NCBI GenBank assembly: GCA_002633005.1
Contig: NMRA01000667.1
Span: 118,911-152,421 of the forward strand
Source of the DNA: Phoronis australis
Taxonomy: Eukaryota > Phoronida > Phoronidae
Length of the DNA stretch: 33,511 bases
Reading direction: 5' to 3'
This document shows positions 10,001 to 19,044 of this stretch, piece after piece (the stretch's first letter is position 1; every line of letters begins with the position of its first letter). The notes under the pieces are model-generated. The model was not told the origin of the DNA, ran no database searches, and saw only the letters and a list, made by a program, of their open reading frames with translations. The position numbers and the translations under genes are program-made.

Positions 10001-13000
10001 ACAACATAGCAACAGGGTACTTGGCACAGCAGCAATAGCCAGCCAGTGGGCACAGCATGCAAGACTAAAATTGAATAGAAACGGTGCTTTTGTAGGCTGT
10101 GAAATGGTGGTTTAGAACAAGCTTCTCCATCGATACAATTAATGGTTCAAGTAACAACAATCGTTGTTTATCTTTCCCTATGCACTTGACAATAGTGTTA
10201 TTATCTAACACTCTTCTATGAAGCTCTTCAAAATGGCATTTGTTAGCAATATTTTTGTAAGTGATGGGACCACCTAAGCGAAAGTGAACACAGTCTGGCC
10301 AGTTATCTATTAATCAGTGTGGAATCGTTTATAAAGATATTTGCATCACATTTAATAATGTACATGATAACGTCACAGGGCCGTCCCAGATTACACGGCG
10401 TAAGAAATCTCCTAAGAAAGCACGTGACCTCGTTTTGGAAGTCAGGCACATTTTTGCGTCTCTCATTGATGCCGGGAAGGCGAATAATTTCCAATCACGC
10501 ATCCACGGGTATTTGCATGCGCGCATCCAGGGGACTCGGGGGTTCGAACAAACGCCCCTATTTGGCGAAGTGGGGAAAGTGGTCCTCCTCAGAGAAACAA
10601 AAACTCCGAAAAAAATAGAAAACAAAGTCCACTGAAAATTCAGGAACTACCTGCACAATTCACAGCTCTGAACATACTCCGCTCTTTAGTAAAAAGCCCA
10701 CATTCCCAAAAATTCGAGACCCCACGATTTTTAGGCTGGTTGCGCGCATGATTTGTACAGTTTATCAAAAAAATTCCAGTCAGAGTTGCAGTAATACAGG
10801 AAGGACGAATACAGTGATGAAAACGAGAAAATCTTGTAAAGAACCAGACAACTGCTACAAATAAGTGGAACTCCTCCAGTGGCAACAAATGCACCAGGCA
10901 ACAAATGCACCTGACTAATGTTTACGGCAATGTGGGTAAATACAGCGAGCTTCTAGCGTCGCTGTGTAATCCAGGACGGCCCGAACTTTGTAGTAGCAAA
11001 GATACTATATAAAATCTTTGGTAGTAGTTTGCGCCTGATAACCAGACCATTAAGCGATTAACAAAAAATGAATTCAGAATTTTGAGCTTTGACTTGAAAT
11101 CTCGTCGAGTTTTACACAAGGTTGTAGCTCAAATCTAGACATCATCAAGTGAACTTGAATCAGACACTCGCCTGTGTAAATCATTACGTAATCGAGCACA
11201 AAATAATAGACACTTGTCTTGAGTTCATATTGCATCAAAACGGAAAATGTCAAAAGTAATTTTCAAGTTTTATTTCAAGTTAGGAGATTAAAACCCCGGG
11301 TACAGCTGGTTTAGATTTCACGGATATCTTAAACAAATGAATGACCGAAACAGATGGGGCGGTGGTAAAGTTGTAGCATTCTAACAAGAGATCCTGGAAC
11401 CGAATTATTTATAACAAGAAAGTATTCTCACTTTGTTACCAATGTACGTTTAGCACTAAGTTCATTTGATATGTTTGGGCATTAAATGCATAATTGATCT
11501 TCGAAATCAAAGTTTAGCCTCGTTTACCCAAGAGTATGCTAAGATTCATCAACGTTGCACTTTAGTTGATAATACATGATAAATATAGAGCTAAACATCA
11601 GGAAGAACAAGTGTTCATTTCGAACACCGACTCTTTATAGACATATTTTAAATTTATTTCAAAAACCCGAAAATGGGCTGGTTTAAGCTTACGGTTATTT
11701 ACAAAGATTTTCTAACACTGCACCTTCTTTTTCAGCTGTGACGCCCGAACTTCTTCACAACGCTACTAAGGCCTTACTTGAAGCTTGGCCTCGGGTGTTG
11801 GAAATCTTTGATGCCGCTGATAAAGAAACTATAGAACTGCTCTACAGCTCTGACACAACAAGTACGCCAATGCCTTATCTAATTGTTCTCTCTAAATATT
11901 TGCACTTTCAATTAAGAAATTGTTGATTTTAAAATCCTTAAGTGAATTGATTTTTTAACAATCTTTATGGTTTGTGTTTGCCGGCCTGTTCTTCATCCCG
12001 TTCAATTCCAAACTAATGTTTTACTCAGTTGTACAGTAATTTTAAACGTGACCATCAAATGCATGAAATAAAAACACCGTCAATTTCCTCTTGGTGGATA
12101 GAATCCAACTTCCACTCGCGACTTAAATAACATATTAAGGGGATAGTCGGGCCACTTCTTGCAGGGGGACCTTCAGAAAGTCCCTTTGAATCGGACACTG
12201 GCTGAGAGAAATGTTAGCGCTTGGCGTGATTCTGTCGCGTATTTGCTACAAGCCAGCCTTAATGATCCTACTGATAAAATCATACTTCCGTGGACTCTGA
12301 AAACGTAAGTGCAGGCAGACAGGTACATGTTGTACCAGATGTGCGCTGGCCTTTCAAGTGGGTCCATTGCACTGAGCACCTGGAACCATTTTTATGCTTT
12401 ATCAATGTAGATTAAACAGAGCTGAGGGGCTAGAGACCTGACTAGGGTCTACCAGTGTGTCAACAGAATGGGACTCAACCCAGTGCCTTGAGTAAAGGAA
12501 TCGGACATTCATCACACACTGCGTCATCCACGGTTTCTTCAAGTGACTACCGTTGGTGATCAGCCATCGATAAAATTGGTTAAACATGATGCCAAGTTAC
12601 TGTTAATTGCCCAAACTGCTGCGTGCAATGATTGTGACCTTCAAATGGTGCGTCCTTTTCAGAGAACGATACAATCGAGGCGCTAGGAGGACTGTTGAAG
12701 GCCTTGCATGAAAGCAGTGGGGCGTCACTTAACGCATACTTGCACTTAAAGTTCTTCCTGAATAAAATGGTGACTTCCGGTAAGTTCCTTCACACCTTTG
12801 CCTGTTGCATCTTCCCTCTGTCATTGCCTGGAATCCATACTTTACTATTAAAAACTAAAGAGTAAGGTGTACATCTCGAAAGCGAGGCTGTTTTTAACGT
12901 TAATAATGGGTCTGTCAATTGCAGGGCTGAAAACTGAAATGAGAAAAGATTCGCCGTGATTTGAGGTCATGCTCGGAACTCAGATAAAATTTCCCGCTGT

Positions 13001-16000
13001 GACTTTTAATTAGCATGGTGTAGGATCGTCTTTTTGTTTGAGGTGATTCTTCAACTTTCAGGTTTCTCGTGGGAGGTACACAACTACCGACTGTTTCACT
13101 TGATCTTTGTTATCAGCGCAGAAATACACAAGACTGGTGGGAAAAGTAAGTAGACAGATTGTCCGTTGCATTTTGATTTCACATTCTCAGTCATTTAGAC
13201 CATTATATGCCATTTAAGTCCAGCTTCTAATTGTTATGTTTCAAATCTTCGTATCCAGTGGAAACAATATCAACCTCACATCAGTAACAAGTGAATAAAC
13301 GAGTGTTCCGCGTTAAAATTAGTTACTTTAAAGGATTTGTACGTCAAAATTAACTCAAATTTTATGAATATCATTGTTTATTCAAGTTTTGTTGTCAATA
13401 CCAAAATGATTAATTTATACATTTGGGACAGTGCCCGAAGCAGAAGCATACGTCAGAGCCTTCCACGCAGATGTCCAGGGAATACGCGATGATATTAGAT
13501 GGCTCACCCAGGAATTATTCTCCGGAGTCCCTGTGCTTGAAGGCAAGCTAATATTTTGTACTATGCATTGCATTCTGTCGCGTCAATGGTGATTCTAACC
13601 ACTCACCAGACATAAAACATGCAACGGAAGTAATGAGCATTATAGGTGTCAACGTAAGCCTATCGTTGACTCTCATATTTTGAACACTCCGAATGGCCAC
13701 TCATTAACTTTTTCCAGTGGCGGCCATTTTGGTAGTGTACCAAAGCACGTTAAATCTGATCGAAAGATAATTGCTTGTCTTGCATACACGCTAGTACAGG
13801 TACGAGCTTACTCGATACAACAGAGAACCTCTGGGTACTCACGTGCGACTTTATGGGAACACAAGCTGCTGGTATTGTTGAACGCTCCCTGAGAGTGAGA
13901 TTGTTTCAGATCTTGACCACAATGCCGGAAAAAGGGCCTTGGGTTCTGAAATGCTGCCCTGTTTCACTGGGCGTACTCAAATTGATAAGTTGTACCAGAG
14001 AATCAAACGACAGGTGGCCATAATGTTTTTAAACTTGCTACAAATGTGAGGCTTTATAACTATTGACAGGTTCAACGCTTCCTTTCTAGGCAAACTGCCA
14101 CGCCCCGTCGAAGTTGTCAAACAGGTAGCCGCCATTGACTACATGACTGATAAGATATGGAGGGAGGTCGGTGCGCTCACCCACAGCGTTTATGCCTTGT
14201 ATGGTAAGTTATAAGTGTAACATGGCTCACTTAGTTTTTGGAAACCTGTTTCATTAAAGGACTTTTTAAATTTTATTTTAAGGTTATGTGTAACCACAGA
14301 AAAGTGTTGAATCCCGACTCCGTATATCAGAAATGACTGATTGAATCCCAATCCGTGGCAGATTGATATAAAGTCTGAAATTAAACTCTACAGGCGCTCT
14401 GCAATGTATACCTTAAATTTTTGACAGTTATTTAGATGCGCAGACTTGCCGACAAAGCTACGACATGTTTTGTTAAATGCACCATAAATAATACCTCCGT
14501 ATCTAAAACAGGTTTTGTTTTAGATCACTTACCGTTATGAAATTGGTTTCAAAGTATCCCTTTGTCAAAGTAGATATGATCTTCTGGCCTGGAAAAAAAT
14601 GAGTTATTTCTCGAGACCAGTTTCTACAAGTTGATTCGTCACAGCGTGTCATTTTATTCGCCGAACATGGTCTTCACCAATGACGATCTTTCTTTTCTTT
14701 GCAAGACAAAATTCACCTCGTACGTGTACGTGGAAATACATTCATGTACAATTTCGTGTTTAGTTGGACGCTTGTGACCCAAAACGAAAATAGCTCGATT
14801 TAGAGACTTCGCCACAGATTGTCAAACATCGACCAATCGAAGTTATTTTATGTTTATGACGTCAGGGGCACGCCCCTTTAAGGTATTCACGTTTGTCAAT
14901 ATACAACTTTTATATGAAACAAATCTCTTATGAGCCAGACAGGCTATGTGGTACGTACGTGCTTCGTTGTTTCTTGCCTCAATCAGGCTTGCGGTGTGTG
15001 CCACATCTCTATCTTAGTATTTTAATGGGATTTTAAGAGGATTCGGGTCTCACTCTTATATGATCACAACGGCTCTGGCGACCACGATGCTTAGATTGAT
15101 CGTACTACTGCAAAAAACCGACAAGGGATAATCTGAGGCTACGAAAATACCCGCGGTGTTCCTGAGAGGAGCCACAGTTGTAAAGCAAGAGTTAAGCCAA
15201 GTGCGAGTTACGCAACGTTCAACTCGCACCTTCTGTCAGGTTGTGCAAGGTTGTGGGGAAAATATATTTCTGTAAGAACAGAATTTGCGTTGCGTGAGAA
15301 AAGAAAGTACATGTATGTCAAGAGAAAAATTGAATGTATTAGAAAATGTCTCTTTTAATTTGAATGGGCGATCGTAGTATTCAGGTCGAAAACTGATTCG
15401 AATATTTTCCGAAAGATACGTAACATTTCGGGTATTTTCGCAGTCTCAATCTCATCCAGAACAACTCGGGCATTTTCGTAGCTTCAGACAATCCCTTGGT
15501 GTTTGATATCTGCTGGTGTACGAACTTCAGTGATAGCTTTAAGTCTAAGGTACCGGCATATCCCTTGGATAACAGCCTCAAAGTGGAACTTGCAGGCTAA
15601 TTCCTTATCTCTCCTGGACAAATTAGAAACAAATAATATAGCGATAATGTGAATATGAAGTAGGTTAAAAATTGTTGAAGAACTTGTTTTGTGGCAAAAA
15701 TGATCCAGTGCAAATCACGGCCAAACGAACTTCACCATATTCCAACCAACGTCCAAAATTGTCCACATGCTTGAATACGTTGGACCTATTCGTAGAATGA
15801 CGGCGTCTTTACGAAAATACAACATTTCAGTGTATCTACCAACGACTGACGAAGCAACAACGGAAGCAGGCACTGCCAAACCTACCGCACCACCCGCAAA
15901 AGAGCGGGTTCTGTTGGAGTTGCGTTCCCTGTTGGAGGAACTTTCTGCTCTCAAACGCTCACACTCCGGAGACGTTGCAAATGCTTTGGAAAAGGTAATA

Positions 16001-16027
16001 AAACTTTTGCATATTCAGGCAATATAG
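7000..16027 (+). CDS. Gene model: secreted cysteine-free collagen-like/helical protein, 8 exons
   Basis: The joined exons predict about 490 residues that I cannot assign to a known family. Order: signal peptide (1-19, cleavage after Cys-Ser-Ala), Lys/Asp/Glu-rich low-complexity segment (20-141) with an Asp/Glu run at about 95-107, a collagen-like Gly-X-Y tract of 13 triplets (about 142-180), a basic-acidic linker, then about 290 residues rich in predicted amphipathic helix. No cysteine occurs after the signal peptide. Asn-X-Thr/Ser sequons occur in exons 3, 4 and 8, as expected of an extracellular glycoprotein. Intron 1 is phase 0; introns 2-7 are phase 1, and exons 3-7 are all multiples of three (126, 117, 84, 111, 114 nt). 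The 7-to-8 junction is one base out of frame in this assembly. An extracellular matrix, mucus or coat role is inference from composition only. Confidence 0.75.
7048..8494 (+). other. Intron 1
   Basis: Begins GTAAGC and ends TTACTCTTGTAG. Open frames inside it (for instance 7548-7835, Pro/Ser/Thr-rich) would not keep the signal peptide joined to its cleavage site and lack splice signals. I see no transposon termini. Confidence 0.65.
8495..9047 (+). CDS. Exon 2: acidic low-complexity and collagen-like segment
   Basis: 553 nt, entering in phase 0 and leaving in phase 1 at CAC|GTGAGT. It begins Cys-Ser-Ala, the probable signal-peptidase site, followed by RLDLGKEGRADDKDK. A short hydrophobic helix (KINWIELIAKLKFLG) precedes long Lys/Asp/Glu/Gly-rich sequence with an Asp run near residue 100, then a Leu/Arg helix (TVKSLIEQLRRVNEK), then 13 Gly-X-Y triplets (GDD, nine GKE, GQE, GTE, GRN) at 8870-8986, and a Lys/Asp/Glu tail. 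There are no prolines in the triplet tract, so any triple helix would rest on Lys-Glu pairing rather than hydroxyproline. The codon pattern is fully open over 184 codons. Confidence 0.85.
8870..8986 (+). repeat. Coding minisatellite, 18-bp period, encoding (Gly-Lys-Glu)n
   Basis: The DNA unit is GGCAAGGAAGGTAAAGAA, two GKE triplets in which Gly alternates GGC/GGT and Lys alternates AAG/AAA. Four and a half nearly identical 18-bp units give nine GKE triplets, then single-base variants give GQE, GTE and GRN. The higher-order 18-bp period, rather than 9 bp, shows expansion by slippage or unequal exchange of a doubled unit. The opposite strand reads (Leu-Pro-Ser)n, a shadow. Confidence 0.9.
9048..10375 (+). 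other. Intron 2, first part
   Basis: No supported exon. The plus frame at 9349-9750 is open for 133 codons but has no recognisable domain and no acceptor/donor pair in a phase compatible with exons 2 and 3. A near-perfect short palindrome (AGACCACT-A-AGTGGTCT) lies near 9890. Confidence 0.5.
10376..10983. mobile_element. Non-autonomous inverted-repeat transposon in intron 2 (~605 bp)
   Basis: The left terminus is GGGCCGTCCCAGATTACACG (10378 onward). The reverse complement of the right terminus, ending at 10982, is GGGCCGTCCTGGATTACACA. Over 23 bp 20 bases agree. The left end preceded by CA reads CAGGGCCG, a hAT-like start, but the right end lacks the matching CTG and no clean target duplication is visible, so class is uncertain. 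No transposase is encoded. The interior has a GC-rich stretch around 10500-10560 with a GGTTCGAAC motif that does not fold as a tRNA. Confidence 0.55.
10984..11735 (+). other. Intron 2, last part
   Basis: AT-rich, no supported exon, ends with the pyrimidine-rich acceptor CTTCTTTTTCAG at 11735. Confidence 0.6.
11736..11861 (+). CDS. Exon 3: helical segment with N-glycosylation sequon
   Basis: Acceptor TTCTTTTTCAG, enters in phase 1. Encodes about 42 residues beginning PVTPELLHNATKALLEAWPR, a likely amphipathic helix with an Asn-Ala-Thr sequon, followed by VLEIFDAADKETIELL. The chosen donor ACAA|GTACGC is weak but leaves the exon in phase 1 and a multiple of three, as for exons 4-7, and joins cleanly to exon 4. 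If the donor is skipped the frame runs 21 more codons to TGA at 11926, giving a possible truncated isoform. Confidence 0.7.
11862..11926 (+). CDS. Possible read-through end of a short isoform
   Basis: Continues the exon 3 frame past the weak donor to a TGA, adding about 21 residues that end FQLRNC. Used with a downstream poly(A) signal at 12067 it would yield a secreted form of about 263 residues with the collagen-like tract but without most helical exons. Its terminal Cys would be the only cysteine in the mature protein. Confidence 0.3.
12067..12072 (+). terminator. Candidate intronic poly(A) signal AATAAA
   Basis: Canonical hexamer 141 bp after the TGA of the exon 3 read-through form. AATAAA is frequent in AT-rich DNA, so significance depends on transcript ends. 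Confidence 0.3.
12073..12662 (+). other. Intron 3, main part
   Basis: No further exon recognised. Contains a small hairpin, AGGGGGACCTT/AAAGTCCCTTT, near 12162-12187. Ends with GCGTCCTTTTCAG. Confidence 0.5.
12663..12779 (+). CDS. Exon 4: helical segment
   Basis: 117 nt, acceptor GTCCTTTTCAG, donor CCG|GTAAGT, phase 1 on both sides. Encodes about 39 residues, starting with the sequon Asn-Asp-Thr then IEALGGLLKALHESSGASL and NAYLHLKFFLNKMVTS. Hydrophobic residues fall at helix spacing. Other frames contain stops. No domain recognised. Confidence 0.77.
13062..13145 (+). CDS. Exon 5: short hydrophobic helical segment
   Basis: 84 nt, acceptor CTTCAACTTTCAG, donor AAAA|GTAAGT, phase 1 on both sides. 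Encodes 28 residues, FSWEVHNYRLFHLIFVISAE followed by IHKTGGK. The hydrophobic run is interrupted by Arg and His, so a buried helix is more likely than a membrane span. Confidence 0.72.
13146..13431 (+). other. Intron 5
   Basis: GTAAGT to TTTGGGACAG; AT-rich, nothing else seen. Confidence 0.7.
13432..13542 (+). CDS. Exon 6: helical segment with GC-AG donor
   Basis: 111 nt, acceptor TTTGGGACAG, phase 1 on both sides. Encodes 37 residues, MPEAEAYVRAFHADVQGIRD then DIRWLTQELFSGVPVLE, helix-rich and acidic. The donor is GAAG|GCAAGC, a GC-AG intron whose surrounding bases fit the strong AG|GCAAG consensus of that class. The next GT downstream would break the frame. Confidence 0.75.
13543..14089 (+). 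other. Intron 6 (GC-AG)
   Basis: Begins GCAAGC, ends CGCTTCCTTTCTAG. Two plus-strand frames of 70-82 codons overlap here but neither is splice-bounded in a compatible phase. Confidence 0.6.
14090..14203 (+). CDS. Exon 7: helical segment
   Basis: 114 nt, acceptor TTCCTTTCTAG, consensus donor TATG|GTAAGT, phase 1 on both sides. Encodes 38 residues, GKLPRPVEVVKQVAAIDYMT then DKIWREVGALTHSVYALY. This is the only open frame across the exon; the other two have stops. Helix-rich like exons 4-6. Confidence 0.8.
14204..15708 (+). other. Intron 7; may hide a small exon
   Basis: Exon 7 leaves in phase 1 but exon 8 needs an incoming phase 2, so either a small exon lies here or the assembly has a one-base error. 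Very short acceptor/donor pairs with the needed phase change can be drawn (for example a 7-nt one near 14987 and a 10-nt one near 15239), but they are too short to support from sequence alone. The minus frame at 15381-15581 is not convincing. Confidence 0.45.
15709..16027 (+). CDS. Exon 8: C-terminal helical/coiled segment
   Basis: Acceptor AAAATGATCCAG, open frame of about 106 codons to TAG at 16025-16027. Begins ANHGQTNFTIFQPTSK with an Asn-Phe-Thr sequon, then IVHMLEYVGPIRRMTASLRK, a second sequon Asn-Ile-Ser, a Thr/Ala/Pro-rich linker (TTDEATTEAGTAKPTAPPAK) and a closing leucine-heptad helix (VLLELRSLLEELSALKR). The frame that would follow directly from exon 7 instead hits a TGA after about 30 codons with no helix character, so I prefer this frame despite the one-base conflict. 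A GAAAAG|GTAATA donor at 15993 could splice 95 nt on to a TAA right after a strong acceptor at 16088, shortening the tail by 10 residues. Confidence 0.65.
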
Positions 16028-16089
16028 CAATTGGATGATATAATACGAACTGACCAAGCCATTTTTATTTTGTTTTCTTCTATACCAGT

Positions 16090-16142
16090 AACCTATATCC
16101 GGATAGCAGAAGGTCCAGGGTTCGAGTTCCTGTCGGGGGCAG
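16090..16142 (+). repeat. tRNA-like / SINE remnant (T-arm)
   Basis: CAGGG-TTCGAGT-TCCTG (16116-16132) folds as a T-arm with a 7-nt loop and B-box-like core GGTTCGAGTTCC, followed by TCGGGGGCA that resembles an acceptor 3' strand. The 5' half does not form proper D and anticodon arms, so this is not an intact tRNA gene. It may come from a tRNA-derived SINE. Confidence 0.3.
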
Positions 16143-16160
16143 AATTCTTTTCGAACTTAT

Positions 16161-18446
16161 GTTCATTAGGTCACGTGATGTGGCCAATGGAATCTTACCG
16201 GTTTGAGAGGACGAACACATTAGCTGCTTGCTTATGACATCAACCTTTGTTGTCAACTTATTGCTTTCATAATTTTTTTCGTATGATAATTTCGGTATTT
16301 TGAACTCTTCAAATGGACTAAAAGTAGGCCTACACTTTGTGACCTTTTGTAAGATCTGCTTTGACAATCTTCATATACATTTTTTCTTGGTAGTGGCTCG
16401 GCGAAGCAGTGACTTTTTATCTATTCAACAGGCGAACAAAAAAGAGGGCTTCCATAGCCTGAAAGATTAGGAAATGAGCCGGAAGCGCCGCAGCATACTT
16501 CGCAAGATGATGAAAGCTAACCTGAAGTAAATGATTAGTGGGAAAAACGCATGGCCGCTAGAATGGATCTCGCGTTCGGATGCGAGAGATTACCGAAAAC
16601 GCCCTACAACACTGATGATGTTAAAACAAGTCAATCGGAATTAAATATCAATTTTGAACGATTCAGCGATCTGTTAACATCGTGTGATTTAGTATAACAT
16701 TCACTTTAGAAAAATAAATATTTTCAAATTATCAGACGTTTCTCATGGTGTCGACTATAAGTTAAAAATTCTACGAACATTGATGTTTCTGATATAGAAC
16801 ACTTAGAACACGTCCCTTTAAAAGGTTTTGACCTATTAACGGATAATAAAACAGTTCAGTGAAACGAAATAATGCTCTGTCACCCATCAAAAGTTTGGAT
16901 GAAAATTTTAAAACACCTCTCAAAGTCTGCTAAAGGGCAAGCGTGACCCGCTTTTAGCCAATTACTCGGCAATTGTGGGAAAAGACCATCCACCAAGGAC
17001 CATAATGTTCAATTTGTGAAATCGGGGGTACGAGTTTTCAGTCGATTCCATCTTTTATTTTTCAAGATTGAAGCCAATGATGTATTAGCAGGTGACAATT
17101 AAAAAGAGGATTGTTTGATATCAAAACAACCTTCAACGGAATTTTGTTATTTTAGATCTGTATTGGGCTAACCAGATAATCCTAGCAAAGCCTAAGCAAA
17201 ATAAGAAAACGGCCAGACAAATGTAGGCCGTCAAATGATAAGTGAAGCTGCCTTTCCTGGCCATGTTGTGTCACCGCAAGATCCCAGGCAAAACAACAAA
17301 AGACCGATAATAATTGTATTGAAAAGGGGTCTGAATAGGACACCATTGCGTGCGGATGTTATTCGCACCTGTTTGAATTAAAAGGTGATTCTCGCTGTGA
17401 CGTAGGCTAAAGCAAGCCAGTACCCCTACATTTTACAATTTATAGCACTAGAGGACTCGGATCGATGCTCTTAACATACTGTAGGAACCAAATTTACAGG
17501 TGTTACCGTTTAAGATACGCTTTAAACGAAAGATGCTTTTTGATTCCTTTTTTGTTCGCTCACACATATGTGTGAGTGTGGGAGCATATACCACTAGTCG
17601 GTTCGTGTCGCTTGCGTCCGACGTCAGCTGCCGGATCTTCAAAATCCCTCTATGGGTGTTGCAGACAAGTTCCTGATATGAATGGGACGATACAAACAAA
17701 ATTTCGGACGGATTCGACCACTGTCATGCCTTCTAGTGGCGAGGCTGTTATTTCCCGTATCTAGACCACTATACTCCAAATCCCACGAGGAGTCAGGTAG
17801 AGAATGAGAGGACATGTTATAATCTATTTAGTACGTACGTAATTTCTTGATATTACATGGGCGAATGACAAATTAGTGCAAAGCAGAAATTCGAACACCA
17901 TACATTTTACCGCCTGAAAAACAATAATAATTACAACCAAACAATGCCGGATGATCTGTGAGGGTGACAAGGTTAGCCTAAAAATGACATCCAAAGCAGT
18001 AGCATCATGTTCATACCCCCAGTCGGAAGTACTTGCAAACAAACCAAAACTGTCTCATCTTCGGCGGCGAAATCCGTATCCGCAGAGACGAACCCCAACT
18101 CGAGAAACCCACGCGGAGTGCAGTTCTCTCCTTGGTGAGACTGACTAGATGTGCTGTCTCAAGGTCAATTCAGTGCTCACGCGCGAGGAAGCCCTGCTGA
18201 TTGTTATTTCTAAACACTTGCTAAATTTTAATGTCACAACTTCAAAGAGTTTTTATTAGATTCTAACTTGAACGTTTGTTACGAAAGTTAAATGCAGTTT
18301 ACAATAAAATTATTAATAAAAAGTAACTAGATTTACTTTACAAGCGCAAGCGTATTTTTATAAAAGCTGTGTCGTGTGGTTGAAAGTTTTAGACCCCTCG
18401 AGTTTTTCGGCAAAAAGATCGTTTTTACGGTTCATGTGAGAAAACA
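16161..18446. other. Intergenic, no supported gene
   Basis: No exon or transposon termini recognised. An exact 18-bp palindrome CTCACACATATGTGTGAG lies at 17559-17576. Open frames (for example 17576-17764 and 17951-18148) are short, unspliced and not protein-like. Confidence 0.45.
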
Positions 18447-18575
18447 AATCCTACACTCGTCTCATATTTATGACATGGTCAAAACGTCTTGGAAATTTCG
18501 TCAAAATCCCGAGGCATTTGACAAAATTTCCAGAAGGTTTTGTCCATGCCATGAACCTGAGACTTGTGTAGGATT
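18447..18575. mobile_element. Foldback element (129 bp hairpin)
   Basis: The left arm AATCCTACACTCGTCTCA pairs with the right arm TGAGACTTGTGTAGGATT. Pairing continues inward through CATGG..CAAAAC and GGAAATTT.GTCAAA to a centre near 18511 with almost no loop. The arms are about 62 bp each with roughly 80% agreement. The 120-codon plus frame crossing it is therefore probably incidental. No target duplication identified. Confidence 0.6.
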
Positions 18576-19044
18576 CTGTATCAGTCATTCCCCCTGGCTG
18601 ATAACGGTTTGTCGGGAAAATGAGATGGGCATGCTGCCAAGACGATCGCGTGTGTGGTGTAATCCACTAGCACTGTGCTGCATAGGGATGACTGACGTCA
18701 AAAGCAAGGAACATCTAATCAATCTTACTCGAAAATAACCCATAAAACATGTTTTTCGGCAGCAAAACCGAATGTGTACATTTATGGCAATGACCAACTT
18801 GGAAGTAGTCTTGAGGTCTTTGAAAAATGATGCGGATGTGTACTTTTTCATAAATGATGCATTTGCATACCAGAACCAAATACTGTGTTGGCCTAACCTG
18901 GGCTGAGTTCTACAGATAAAGAATCTCGTTAGTAAAGCTATTGTGATCTCATGCTTTGATTGTCTTATATGGCGACGTCTTTCGCGAGTGTTATGTGTCG
19001 TCTACTGAGCTGGCTCCTATTGTGTTACTGGCTGCATCAAGAAT

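Noticed and set aside
10525-10560. GGTTCGAAC motif as a tRNA B-box
   Set aside because: No T-stem pairing or upstream D and anticodon arms; it lies inside the inverted-repeat element.
18376-18738. 120-codon plus-strand frame
   Set aside because: It spans the foldback element at 18447-18575, so its middle is inverted-repeat DNA rather than a conserved protein.
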